Shown here in pieces: positions 1-10,553 of a stretch of 64,000 nt of DNA. Where the stretch lies: positions 112,367,459-112,431,458 of the forward strand of contig OZ024823.1 in NCBI GenBank assembly GCA_964016985.1. Reading direction: 5' to 3'. Both the position numbers and the translations under genes were made by a program. The DNA comes from Anodontia alba (Eukaryota; Mollusca; Bivalvia; Lucinida; Lucinidae). The notes under the pieces are model-generated. The model was not told where the DNA came from, did no database searches, and saw only the letters and a program-made list of their open reading frames with translations. How positions within the stretch are numbered: position 1 is the first letter of the stretch; every line of letters starts with the position of its first letter.

Positions 1-81
1 TATACCCCTGTAAACCCCAGTTTTACTATATAAAAGTGGGGTTTATGGGGGTCAAAATTATATAGGTATGTTTTCGTGTTG
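1..81 (+). mobile_element. MITE-A, right-end fragment cut by window edge
   Basis: This is the GTTTACAGGGG/CCCC-rich right half of the palindromic MITE-A family, ending in a degraded terminal repeat (gttttcgtgttg). The left part lies outside the window. Duplicon 2 shows no element at the matching place. Confidence 0.8.
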
Positions 82-185
82 AAAACCCTTCTTATCGTGT
101 TTTCTTTCGGTACCTTTAGACAGCAACTCAGTCTTCTTGACTTTCCTGGGTATCTGCAATATCTATTTCGAAGGTTCTGTGAGGA

Positions 186-462
186 CATCACAAAAACATG
201 CCTATATAATTCTGACCCCTTAAACCCCACTTTTATATAGTAAAACTGTAGTTTACAGGGGTATGTATTATTTTGTTTTATTTCTGCTCAAAACCATAAC
301 TTGAGGCTACCCGTTAGAACCGCATCGGCGAGGCGGTTCTAAAGAGTACCCACAATCTATATTTTGAGCAGAAATATGAAAAATATCAGAATTTTTATCT
401 GAAAACTTTCAGTTTTTGGTTGTGAATTTTCAGTATATTTGAATAGGCGTGTTTTCGTAATG
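186..462 (-). mobile_element. MITE-A copy, absent from duplicon 2
   Basis: Ends catcacaaaaac and gttttcgtaatg are the family's inverted terminal repeats. The central palindrome reads GAACCGCATC-GGC-GAGGCGGTTC, with one stem mismatch. The matching place in duplicon 2 (near 15849, 'tatggaacaacaaagg') is unoccupied, which shows a discrete insertion with at most 1-2 bp of target duplication. Confidence 0.88.
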
Positions 463-582
463 GCATCAAAGACCTTAACAAACTGTGTTGATATGCAGGT
501 TAATCGGTGTCTACGCTGATCCCACGTGTATTGAGTACGATGTGCTCAGTACGTTAAATCTTTAAGTTTTGAGTAAAACTGA

Positions 583-714
583 AGCAGACGACATTCTATT
601 TTTTTTATTTTTTACAGATAAAATAAGACTTGAAATATAATGTGAATCGTCTGTTATTAAATTTCAAGCCATTTTCTCTTATAAACAAAACAGAAATGCA
701 AAATGTCGTCTGCT
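583..714 (+). repeat. MITE-D, GCAGACGAC inverted-repeat element
   Basis: Inverted ends agcagacgacatt / aatgtcgtctgct enclose an AT-rich body with 'gacttgaaat' facing 'atttcaagcc'. A homologue lies at 16228-16404. It sits just downstream of lectin exon 1 on the minus strand. Confidence 0.7.
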
Positions 715-763
715 GCGTTTGTGATTAGCGCTTTAAGGACTACGGAATGCTTCAAAAACTAAC

Positions 764-1051
764 CTGAATCACTGCACTCAAACTCAACATCAAGGTACTT
801 ATAAACGCCATTACAGGGATCTCCGAAAATTACATTATTAGAAGCCAGTGTACAAGAAACCATTTCCTGACAGAGTGCTCTGACAACTGACAGAGAACTA
901 GGGGCTCGGCAGTTCGTATCTGCAATCTTAGGATGGTCACAGAAGTCTCTAGATGTACGACCATAATTAGCGTATGTTATATTCAAGGCGGTATCAGGCT
1001 TTTCCGCACAGGTTATGGTGTCTTCATGAGTTTCACAGATAATCCTTCTCT
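764..1051 (-). CDS. SUEL-type lectin domain exon (duplicon 1)
   Basis: This single exon encodes one complete SUEL/rhamnose-binding lectin domain (about 95 residues), a fold that binds galactose or rhamnose outside the cell. Seen directly: eight cysteines in the family pattern, the ANYGR motif, and GDPCNGVYKYLDVEFEC near the C-terminus. The acceptor is TATCTTCCAG| and the donor CAG|GTTAG; both cut the codon after its first base, so the exon is symmetric phase 1-1 and 288 nt long. No signal peptide or membrane anchor exon is visible for this copy. Upstream exons would lie to the right, and downstream exons would lie beyond base 1. It is the intact partner of 16426-16713, which has lost one cysteine. 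Confidence 0.85.
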
Positions 1052-1956
1052 CTGGAAGATACAAAGTAAAAAACAAAATTTATTACCCAGCCATCTTATG
1101 TTGTTGGGTAAAATTTTCAGCAGTGACATACGCTATGTCAATTGCCTCTAATGAAGACAATTTGCATGAAATGCCAAATCTTGTGTTCATATTGTAATTT
1201 TTTTTTCATTTTGTTTTTTTTTTATTGTTTTTTCCTTATTGTTCCCAGAAAACATATTTTTTTATATTTCACGCAAAATCCAATGGAGACAATTTGCATG
1301 AAACAATGTATGTCAAATCCTGTTTCTGGTGAAAATATAATCAATTTGTCGTCGGCTGAATTAGCCCATAGAGTTGTAAAGGTTAAACACTATCAGTTGT
1401 TTGGGAGATATTTATGTATTTTAAGAAGAATGGATACACTTTCAAGGGAGACAACTTTGTCATAATTGTTTTACCTCCTTTTTAGTTTTAGTTTAAACAT
1501 ATTTTATTCAAAATCAATGACAAACACAACGCAATAAACAACATACAGAATACTAGGATTGGAACGAAAGTAAATTGCTTATTAAGTTCCTCTCCTCCCT
1601 ACCTCCCTTCCTTCCTACCTCCCGCCTGGAAAGGATCTACTCTCAAAGGAAAGAATTTGCTCTCTAAGGGGAGTAAATTATTTCCTGTTTAAAGTGAAAG
1701 GGAGACAATTATTTTCCTTTTAGAGAAGATTCTTCTAACACGGGGCGTGATGTACATGAAAAGCAAATTGAAAGTCACAAAAGTTGTCTCCTTGTAGAAG
1801 TGGAGTGTGTGTACACCATTTGAGAATCGAAGTTGTCGCGTTTCTTGTATTTAAGTTGAACTGTAGAATTTATCGACAAATATAGAACGACCTCATCAGA
1901 CTGCACGAATTCACTGGTTGATCTGGGCTTTCGCTGTTTGCACTAATCACAACTGC
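1052..1956. other. Non-coding stretch with T-runs and an eroded palindrome
   Basis: No supported gene. Base 1090-1470 repeats the GACAATTTGCATGAAA motif. Around 1625-1740 is a worn copy of the 'ggaaagaatttgctc...gagcaaattctttcc' palindrome seen best at 24545. The matching duplicon 2 region is 16714-17865. Confidence 0.6.
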
Positions 1957-2090
1957 AGCAGACGACAGTTTGATAGATTTTTTTTTAATTTTCAAAGAAA
2001 ATGAGTCTTGACATTTCCTGTGACTACTACTACTACTTATAATAATAATAGTGATAATAATAATAATAATAATATAGAATATCGTCTGTT
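1957..2090 (+). repeat. MITE-D copy with (TAA)n expansion
   Basis: Ends agcagacgacag / tatcgtctgtt flank a T-run, a 'gagtcttgacatttcctgtga' relic and an ATA/TAA microsatellite. Its homologue is 17866-18050, with a different microsatellite length. Confidence 0.6.
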
Positions 2091-2264
2091 ACATATATAA
2101 TTTTGTTTAGCGTTTTAAAACCAGACAAAAATATCAGTAGTGTGTATATTGTTTGAGAGACTCAGTTTATACTTTTTAATGGGATTAAATTTAAACTGGG
2201 TAGTGTTATAAGTGGTGTATCATAATCGAATATGCGGAGATCACCCAGATCAGCCTTCGCTGTC

Positions 2265-2466
2265 CGCTTACAAATTATAAAATCGCTGGTCATGCGACCA
2301 GCCTTTGATCTTTGTATACAAATTACAGAATCGCCGATCATGCGATCAGCCTTTGCTCTTTCCTTACAAATTCAGAATCGTCGATCATGCGATCAGCCTT
2401 TGCTCTTTGCTTACAAATTACAAAATCGCCGATCATGCGATCATCCTTCGCTGTCCACTTACAGGT
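2265..2466 (+). repeat. 48-bp tandem repeat, about 4 units
   Basis: Units match TTACAAATTACAGAATCGCC followed by GATCATGCGATCAGCCTT and a CGCTCTTTGC tail. Because 48 is a multiple of three and the unit lacks stops in several frames, open frames run through it on both strands. These are repeat artefacts, not a protein. The duplicon 2 array (18232-19086) has about 18 units. Confidence 0.9.
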
Positions 2467-2625
2467 TGGAAAATCATTGGATACTGTTGAATATAACGAC
2501 GAACACAGAATGCTCTGATCAGATTTCACGAATGCACTGGTGGAGTTCGGATTTTGCTGTTTGCATAACATTGACTCTTTTCTCTGGCTCTGGCTCAGTT
2601 CATGAACTTTTTCGAAGCTTACATA

Positions 2626-3923
2626 CGAGGGTCGTGCAAAAAGTTCTGTCATTAATAGGCTTCCTTAGTTTTATCCCAAGTATATTTTAATGCTTCACTG
2701 CACTTGAATGGTGTGTTGAATAGCTAACGATACCCGTTTATTTTGTGCAAATTGCTTTCCAAATGACCAATTTACTTGTTGCATTGGAACATGGACCAGA
2801 AGACTGAAATTCGTAGCTATATTAAATGCCGCATTGGGCTTAATATAGATTCAAAGCAGATATTTAATGAATTGTGTGGTATATATGGACCTCAGACCAT
2901 TTCAATGCGCACAGTTTTTAGTGGGCTAAAGCTTTTAAAGCTGGGAAATTTTCTGTTGAAGATGATACCCGTCCTGGAAGGCTTAAAACCCCTGTTACCA
3001 AGGCTAACATCGCTGCTGTAGAGATTGTGGTCGAACAGGATGCGCGATTTTCTGTCAAAGATATAGCTAGTTGTACTGGCATATCAGAAGGCAGTGTGCA
3101 AACAATTCTGAAAAAGCGTTTGGACCTGAGAAAGGTTTGCACTAGGTGGGTACCTCATTTGCTCACTGAGGAGCAAAAGACACAACGCCTTAAATGTGCC
3201 CGGGAACTTTTGAAAACATACAAAGCCTGTAACAGTCGGGTTATTTCTAACTTGCTAACAGGTGATGAAAACTTGGTGCACATGTTTGAGCCACAAAGAA
3301 GGGCTGATATAATAAGCAATGGAAGCGAAAAGATCAAAAACGCCCATGTATTGCCAAGAGAACCATAAGTTCGGAAAAGATGTTGTACGTTTTTTTCTTA
3401 AGTCAAGTGGGCCAGTCGTTCAAGTGCCTTGTCCATCTGGTCATACAGTCACTGGCCGATTCTACAAGAATTCTGTACTGAAGAAAGAGAAAGAGTTTTA
3501 CAATAAGAAACGACCAAGCAAAGGATGGTCAGGAGTCCACCTTTTACATGACAACGCCTCCTCTCATAAGTGTGAGGTTGTTAAGTTCTTTTTGGCTTCT
3601 GAAAAGATGAAAGTTTTAAACCATCCACCTTATTCACCTGACCTGAGTCCCTGTGACTTCTTTTTATTTCCAAGGCTTAAGAAAATGCTTTTTGGAAATA
3701 AGTTTACGTCTAGAAGTTCTCTTGGCAGCGCTATTTATCAGTGTCTCCAATAGATATCAAAAGAAGACTATTTATCTGCTTTTCGCGACTGGGTAAAAAG
3801 GTTACAAAAATGTGTTTCAGTAAAGGGGGAATAATTTGAAGGTTTGTAATAAAAATTTGTTTGATAAAACGTAGCACTGAAGTAATCCGAACCCAGTGAC
3901 AAAACTTTTTTGCAGGACCCTCA
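2626..3923 (+). mobile_element. mariner-family DNA transposon, 1298 bp
   Basis: The element starts CGAGGGTCGTGCAAAAAGTT and ends with the imperfect complement AACTTTTTTGCAGGACCCTCA, inverted repeats of about 27 bp. TA flanks both sides (2624-2625, 3924-3925). Duplicon 2 near 19233 reads 'cttacatatgacgcaaatc' with one TA and no element, the pre-insertion site. The insertion therefore post-dates the duplication, or separates the two haplotypes. Length and TA duplication are typical of mariner. Confidence 0.95.
2791..3834 (+). pseudogene. mariner transposase, frameshifted
   Basis: Three overlapping frames together cover a whole mariner transposase. The N-terminal helix-turn-helix part begins MDQKTEIRSYIKCRIGL; the middle part carries the first catalytic aspartate in TGDENLVHMFEP; the C-terminal part carries HDNASSH and YSPDLSPCDFF. 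The last two aspartates are 34 residues apart, the D34D signature of mariner. The frame breaks near 2920-2930 and again near 3300-3350, and an in-frame TAG stands at 3751, about 26 codons before the natural-looking end. This copy cannot make an active enzyme; its terminal repeats could still be used in trans. Family assignment is firm, subfamily not determined. Confidence 0.93.
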
Positions 3924-3925
3924 TA

Positions 3926-4924
3926 TGAACTAACGCAAATCTATGATTCTGATAATACATGTTTTTGAAAATACGTAATATACGCTCGTACATTCCAGAG
4001 AAGTATATGATTTAATGAAGAAACGAAAAACAACAGGTGTGTAGTGATAAGCTTAGGAGAAAAAATCTTAAGCGTAATGGATACACTTTCAGCAGATACA
4101 ACTCTTTCAAGTTGTTTTTATCTCCCTTCTGAAAAGAGGTACTCTAAAAGAAAAGAATTTTCTTCCCGTGTAGCATGTTTAGCGTGAACCCCTTTTGAGA
4201 AGGGACAGGAAAGAAAACAGAAAATTACAAAAGTTATCTCACTTGTAAAATGGTGGAAAATCTACCACGTGTATCAGCTCCCCTCAGAAATCTTCTTACT
4301 GATGGATTGTAAAATATGTTACCAAGGAAACCTTGTCAGCTAATTTGACACATGTTGGGACCATTGACGAGATAAGAACACTTGCAAACAAAGACATTTA
4401 TTATCTTGCAGAATGTTATGGATAATATGCGAGGACGAAAGGGCCAAATTGTAAGAAGAAAACTACCCTTTTCAAATAATTGTGTGCATGCTTACCTAGG
4501 CTTTGGCACGGAACCACTGAAGAAATTAGGAACCAACTTGCAAAGAAGACATTTCTCATCTTGTCTTCATCTTCTGTATAATCTACAGAGGAGAAACTGA
4601 TAAAATTATGACATGAAAAAATAATGATTTGTAAAAGGTCTTTGTTTTATGGTTTCCCAGAACACTTGATTCTGCAGTCTGGTGATGATCATGGTACTTC
4701 TTAATGTGAACGTCCTCGTGATTTCCAACTGTACATCCCGAGACGAAACACTAAAACAGATTAGCGTAGGGGCGATATCATCAATGCATCCATAAATCAT
4801 GATATTTTTTGTGATGATACTGTATCGTGATACTGATGATTAGTACCGATACCTCATGATACTTGCAAAATTCACTTTTGATATATAAAAAAGGCTTTAA
4901 CCGTTACCACACCCAGGGCTAACT
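3926..4924. other. Non-coding stretch shared by both duplicons
   Basis: Matches 19237-20218 closely. It holds a worn 'aaaagaatttgctcc'-type palindrome relic (about 4125-4230) and the ATACTGTATCGTGATACTGA dispersed motif near 4815. Small frames at 4382-4600 and 4606-4800 overlap in opposite directions and lack family features. No gene is supported. Confidence 0.55.
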
Positions 4925-5067
4925 CAGCAGACCCCAGATAAATGATATTGTTTTTATTTATCTCTGAAAATGGGCTCTGACATTTCATGCAAACTGTCCC
5001 CTTTACATGAAATGTCAATGCTTATTTCCTAAAAAAAATAAGAAAATATTTCAAACTGTCATCTGCT
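4925..5067 (+). repeat. MITE-D relative, AGCAGAC ... TCATCTGCT
   Basis: Inverted ends agcagacc / gtcatctgct enclose two facing 'acatttcatg' / 'catgaaatgt' segments, a foldback. The homologue is 20219-20370. Confidence 0.6.
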
Positions 5068-5120
5068 GAAACTTTTTACCTAGCATGCTAAGCATTAACA
5101 CAATACTCATATATGTTGTG

Positions 5121-5373
5121 CATCACGAAAACATGCCTATATATTTTTTACCTCCTTAAACCCCACTTTTATATAGTAAAACTGGGGTTTACAGGAGTAA
5201 ACATTATTTTTCTTATTTCTGCTCAAAATATAGATTGTAGGTACTCGTTAGAACCGTATCCACAATTTATGTTTTGAGCAGAAATATGAAAAGGATTAGA
5301 ATTTTTATCTGAAAACTTTCAGTTTTTGGAGGTGAAATTTTCAGTATACTTGAATAGGCGTGTTTTCGTAATG
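5121..5373 (-). mobile_element. MITE-A copy with deleted central hairpin
   Basis: Both terminal repeats are present (catcacgaaaacatgcc / ggcgtgttttcgtaatg). The central palindrome has lost its middle: 'gttagaaccg' runs directly into 'tatccacaat'. The orthologous copy 20424-20701 keeps the complete hairpin, so the deletion happened after duplication. Confidence 0.9.
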
Positions 5374-5531
5374 GACAAATATACGTAGTAAATTCAATAA
5401 GGTTTAAGTATCATGATACAGTATATTGATATCGTGATAATATCGTGATGCTTTTTGTCTGGTGATGCCTAGCTCTAGCCGAGATGCTGTATGATAAGTT
5501 CGCAGTACTCTTCCGACTGACCAGAGCTAGG

Positions 5532-5815
5532 CATTACGAAAACACGCCTATTCAAATACATTGAAATTTTTACAACTAAAACAGGAAAATTTTCAGATAA
5601 AAAAAATCTGGTATTTTTTTCATATTTCTGCTCAAAACATAAATTGTGGGTACTCGTTAGAACCACCTCGGAGAGGCGGTTCTAACGTGTACCCACAATC
5701 TATGTTTTTAGCAAAATAAGAAAAAAACTATTGTAAACCCCTGTAAACCCAAGTTTTAGTATATAAAAGCAATTTATAAGGGGGGCAAAAATTATATAGG
5801 CGTGTTTTCGTGATG
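5532..5815 (+). mobile_element. MITE-A copy
   Basis: Terminal repeats cattacgaaaacacgcc and ggcgtgttttcgtgatg. The central stem GAACC-CCTC has loop GGA; one base of the left stem differs. The orthologous copy is 20871-21149. Confidence 0.9.
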
Positions 5816-6118
5816 GTGGATCGTTTCTACCCAAGCGCAGAAATAAATTTCCCCTTCACCACACATGACTGTACGGATTCGGGTCTGCACTGTTTACCAT
5901 GGCAACAGTAATTCCTAATAACAGAAACAGATAAAATTCCAGCTGACATGGCGAAAGTGTCCAGTAAATATTCTATGATCCATGGATCAATGCTTTTATT
6001 CTAAAACAACTGAAGGTTATTAAGTCAAATAAATTCTCCCGTTTAAAACGATCTTATAATATAAACAAACGGCACAAATCCATACGTGCTTGCGCACCCG
6101 TGTGGTCTGATGAAGTTC

Positions 6119-6396
6119 CATTACGAAAACACGCCTATTCAAATATATTGAAAATTTCGCTACCAAAAAATGAAATTTTCAGATAAAAAAAAAATCTGAT
6201 ATTTTTCACATTTCCACTCAAAACATAGATTGTGGGTACTCGTTAGAACCGCCTCGATGAGGCGGTTCTAACGAATACCCACAATCTATGTTTTGAGCAG
6301 AAATAAGAAAAACAATGTATACCCCTGTAAACCCCAGTTTTACTATAAAAGTGGGGTTTAAGGGGGTCAAAAGTATATAGGTATGTTTTCATGATG
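6119..6396 (+). mobile_element. MITE-A copy, near-perfect central palindrome
   Basis: Ends cattacgaaaacacgcc and gtatgttttcatgatg. The centre is AACCGCCTC-GAT-GAGGCGGTT, flanked by matching CTCAAAACATAGATTGTGGG arms; the complete palindrome is close to 90 bp. The orthologous copy is 21453-21730 with the same GAT loop. Confidence 0.92.
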
Positions 6397-6939
6397 TTTG
6401 CCGTTTCACTCGCAGAAACGTCTGTACGCGAAACGGAGTCGAGACAGATCTGGTTTTTATGCAGGTCGCAAATGTTATAAAATTAGTTTAGTGTTTAGGG
6501 GCTCCTAGCTGTACCATTGTCAGATTACAAAGAAATAATTTTACGAGTACTATCAAAAGACTGAAAAATCAACATTTTAGCTAATGCAAAGCCGTACGTA
6601 CTTTTGTCTCTTGTAAAATGAAGGTAAAGTTGTCACATTTTGTCACATCCTGAGAACTGTCTACTACAATATTTCAAGTATATGACTATTTAGGATCATC
6701 ACGATCAGAAAATTACAGATTGCTACCAGATATTTTGAGACCACCGTGTGAAAACCAACATTTTCAGTAACAGAGAAGACCCTTATCACCCTACAATTGG
6801 TGCAATTTGGTCCTTTTGTTTTTCGCTGGCATATATCCCGGACCTTGTACATTACATAAGGCAACAATCAAGTATCCTGGCTACAACACGCGGACGCTGT
6901 TGATATGAAACAAAGACTTCCTTTAAGCCACAAAGTTCG
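6397..6939. other. Unassigned unique sequence
   Basis: No gene or repeat recognised. A 67-codon minus frame (6664-6867) has no family features and no splice support. Matched by 21731-22254 in duplicon 2. Confidence 0.5.
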
Positions 6940-7127
6940 AAAACGTACCTTTCGGACATGTACGCCCAGCGAGGATTTAGATCAGCCTGCGTAGTCGCAC
7001 AGTCTGATCACTGAGGATCCTTACTGGGAGTATTTTGGATAGCAAAGTTTCTTCAAAACAAACAAAGACCCTGATCAGACTGCGCGGGTTCGCTTTTGTT
7101 TGGCGCACATGTCAGAAGGTACGTTTT
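6940..7127 (+). mobile_element. MITE-G, double-hairpin element
   Basis: Inverted ends AAAACGTACCTTTCGGACAT / ATGTCAGAAGGTACGTTTT. The arms contain 'cccagcgaggatttagatca' against 'cctgatcagactgcgcgggttcgc', i.e. GATCAG-rich subterminal hairpins around a 'ttttggatagcaaagtttc' centre. It is copied at 22255-22438 with relatives at 27088, 42988, 45988 and 48676. Confidence 0.75.
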
Positions 7128-7262
7128 ATCATGCTGAGGTTCATTTTTCCATTAATATTGCTGTTGTTCGCCAAATCATTGTATTTACCCTAAGTATTCA
7201 GACACCTGATCTCCTTACCATTTAAAATCTGAACGAGTCCATTTCATTACCTGGTGGTGTAG

Positions 7263-7328
7263 GCAACAGTGTAGACCCTGATCAGACGCCGCGTTCTGCG
7301 GCGTCTGATCTGGGTCTATACTGTTTGC
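7263..7328. repeat. 66-bp hairpin
   Basis: GCAACAGTGTAGACCCTGAT and its near complement ATCTGGGTCTATACTGTTTGC enclose CAGACGCCGC-GTTCT-GCGGCGTCTG. This belongs to a dispersed hairpin class: relatives with the same GCAAACAGT ends lie at 22574, 23705 and 48291. Confidence 0.8.
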
Positions 7329-7448
7329 TCTGGTTTAAATAGTGAAATTCTTAAAAAGAGAAAAAGAACATTCACGTAGTAACTGTTATGCCACCATAAT
7401 ATTGGCTGTTTCTCTGAGTTTCTCAAAACTTGCTAGATGAGATATTTG

Positions 7449-7648
7449 NNNNNNNNNNNNNNNNNNNNNNNNNNNNNNNNNNNNNNNNNNNNNNNNNNNN
7501 NNNNNNNNNNNNNNNNNNNNNNNNNNNNNNNNNNNNNNNNNNNNNNNNNNNNNNNNNNNNNNNNNNNNNNNNNNNNNNNNNNNNNNNNNNNNNNNNNNNN
7601 NNNNNNNNNNNNNNNNNNNNNNNNNNNNNNNNNNNNNNNNNNNNNNNN
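7449..7648. other. Scaffold gap, 200 N
   Basis: Exactly 200 undetermined bases, a conventional filler length rather than a measured gap. The left contig stops inside sequence homologous to 22759. What follows at 7649 is unrelated to 22760 onward. Confidence 0.98.
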
Positions 7649-10392
7649 AAAAAATAACATTATACGATATTATTCACAGATGTGCTGAGGTCTTTCTGTA
7701 GATCATTGTCTCACCTGGAAAAGAGAAAATATTTTCGTTACATAATTATGGTCTTGGGTTTTATCCTTAACTTTTTTTTTTTTTTTTTTTTTTTAGGTCA
7801 CCGTGGCATCGAAAATGATTGACCCATTTGGAGAAAAAAAAGCAACCTGATTTTCTGTGATTCGTAGTTGATGTTGGATAAATTTTGACAGCTAATAAAT
7901 CTTAAGAAAAAAGAAAAACGGCGTAACCGTGGATTTCTTAGAAACTCGCATTTAGGCGACAGAGGTGAGTATCGATATACGCACTGTCACAATTTATCAA
8001 TGAAGCACGTGAACGTGTTTACGCCTGGGGCTGTCAGATCGTAGATAGCACAACTGAAAATAGGTATATTTAAAAAGATGATTTGTCAATCTTAACGGTT
8101 CTCTGATCTTACCAGTATTTTGTTAGTAGATTTATATATAAATAACCATTATTTATTTATTTTATTAAGTATTTATCTGTTTAATAAATCTTTTGTTCTA
8201 ATTTTTATTTATTTATTTTTTTATTCATTTATTTATTTATTTATTTATTTATTATTATTTTTTTTTTTTTTGCTATTTCTCATATTTATATGAATTATTA
8301 TTTTATAATGAAGAAGTGAAAAAACTTCTCATTTGGATTATTTTCTCCATCTTCTGTTCCTTTCAAGCTCGCTGCTCATTCTGAAAAGAGAAAATAAAAC
8401 AAATAATAATTAGCTTAGTGCAATGGCTTTATTTCACAACACTCACCGAACAGGAACAAGTTCACCATCACAGTCGGGTTTTTTTTTTTTTTTTTTGCCA
8501 CCCACCCGTCTACAACAGTAAACCTGCCCCCGCCCAGACTCAGTGCTCAGCCAAAGCTATGACACAAGAATCGGTCTTACTGTAACAAGTTTACTTTGCT
8601 ACTTGTATGTATATTAGTAATTCATTTACTGGAGTATTTTCTAACATTATTATTATTATTATTATTTTTTTTTTTTAATTTCTAACTATTTATTTTGGTT
8701 TGATTTAAAGGCAAAAGACACTGATGTCCTCGATGACACACCTGCACACGCAGCACCCCACATGGATCCACACTGTCTGCCGACATGCATATTATATTAT
8801 TTATCGGAGTATTTTCTAACATTTTTTAAACTATTGACTTAAAGGTAAAAACAATGTCCCAAATGACACGCCGCACGCGCAGCACCCCACAGGGATCCAC
8901 CGTCTGCCCACATGCAAATTTCCTTTCGAAACAAACCTGGTAGACCCCGATGAGAAGCCGCACCCGCAGCATCCTATACAAGCCTACACCACCCGCCTTT
9001 GTCCAACTTGTAAGACATGATGCTGTTATTAGATATTAATATATTATTTTTTTTTTTTTTTTTTTTTTTTATGAGAGTTAATGAGTGTGTGTGTACATGT
9101 GTGCATTTTTACTGTGAATATTTTGATGAGCTACCCACACTGGTCTGAGAGCTATTTCTTTCTGGCAGACGGTGCAGACCCTAAAAACAGGATATTGCAT
9201 ATTCAGGTTCTGCACTGCCTGCTCGTATCCCTTTATAGATGCAAAACTGATGTATACATATTTGCCATGCATGCAGTGCATGTGTGGCTTTGCATACTTT
9301 TAATTCTGTATGATAAAAAAGAAATGTTTATTTATAATTATTCATTTATTATTTATTTATTTATTTTTCTTATTAGTTGTAATTTTTAATTCATTTGTAA
9401 GTTTGTTTGTTACAATCAGAGAAAAAAAACAAAAAAAAAAAAACATTTATAAGCTTGTTTGTTTGTTTGTTTCAGACAGAAGGAAGTAGAGACGAACATA
9501 AACCAGTACAATATGAAAACACACAAAAAATACAAACAAAACAAAAACATAATAATCAACCAGGTGTTAGTAAATACAATGATTGTTAGTCTTCACCTTG
9601 GGCCGCCTACCACCGAGGACTTGAATGGTAAACACACAAATGTGGCGCAGTTAGTATCATGAAAAGTGTGAAGTAAGAAGTAAAGGTATTGTGGTAAGTG
9701 TATTTATATATGATTTATTTTACATGTTTACTGTGTTCATGTATTACTTTTCTTGCATCATTCTAATTTTATGATTATACAAAGGTGCACTTTATACGCA
9801 TCATACTTTCTGGGTTTAATTAAAAAAATGAAATGTTGAAAGTATTGTTTCAATGTTTATGATAATAGAAGTTAAAAACGTATTGTTGTACTGGAAGTTA
9901 ATAACGAAGATGATACCCTAATTGTATTAATGTCGTGACCTTTTACTCTATGGAAATGTTTGAGGTAGCCTTGTGTTGTCCACCTTGACGAAACGAAAAA
10001 ACAAGATGGGTTTAAAGCCCCTCTAACATATATGTATTCTGTTGGCTTAGTTTGCAGCCTTTTTTCAAAGACTACCATGAGCCACTTTATGCAGGATTTA
10101 AGTGAAAAAAGAATGGAGCTGTTATAAAGCAGATTGGGTCCTGCTGTATATATTTCAGGCCTTATTTGTTTTATGGATGGCTCTATCTTACCTCGTCTAT
10201 GGATTCAGAAGATGTAAAGTACATGTAAATAGAGTATGTATCATAGATTATTGGCACTACGAATGGGTATTTCTGCCAGATCTCTTTTCACATTTATCAC
10301 AAAGAGAAGCTGGAAGGGTGCTTCACTTGTATGTGTTCTAATGTCTTCAAACATACTGGTGATCTGCAATGTGTAAGTATATGTATATCTGA
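7649..10392. other. AT-rich, low-complexity region without a supported gene
   Basis: Contains T-runs (7773-7795, 8266-8274, 8480-8497, 9049-9070), an ATTT-rich stretch around 8140-8275 and the imperfect tandem repeat at 8618-8931. Open frames at 9081-9389 and 10102-10341 are short and unlike any protein I recognise. A strong donor-like GTGAGT at 7963 follows a T-rich acceptor-like site at 7796, but the segment between has stops in all frames; at most it is an untranslated exon. Confidence 0.5.
8618..8931. repeat. Two imperfect tandem units
   Basis: Both units run from 'ggagtattttctaacatt' through 'ttaaaggcaaaa/ttaaaggtaaaa' to 'gcagcaccccaca.ggatcca' and 'gacatgca/cacatgca'. The first is stretched by an (ATT)n/T run. 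Confidence 0.6.
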
Positions 10393-10553
10393 ATTTTTTT
10401 TTTTATCGCTTAAGCCTTGCTGTTAATTAAAAGAGAATTCATCTTTGCCTTGAATGTTGCTTTTCAACTTTGTATCATCTTTTATTGTCTTGAGAGATGA
10501 TTCTAATAAAGTTAAAAGGTATAAGCATTTTTTCAGCTTATAAATGTTTATAC

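Larger units (their letters stand above)
90..7448 (+). repeat. Duplicon 1 (direct copy of 15745-22759)
   Basis: Order and sequence match duplicon 2 throughout: lectin exon, GCAGACGAC palindromes, 48-bp array, three MITE-A copies, hairpins. The last ~170 bases before the N gap are nearly identical to 22590-22759, while the lectin exon differs at 12 of about 96 residues, so divergence is uneven. Duplicon 1 alone carries the MITE-A at 186 and the mariner at 2626. Its right end is the scaffold gap, so the true end of homology is unknown. It may be a real tandem duplication or two haplotypes placed in series. Confidence 0.9.

Noticed and set aside
7430..7688. Frames running through the N block
   Set aside because: They consist of undetermined bases only.
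7797..7962. Possible exon between a T-run acceptor and a GTGAGT donor
   Set aside because: Stops in all frames; the T-run is one of many in the region.
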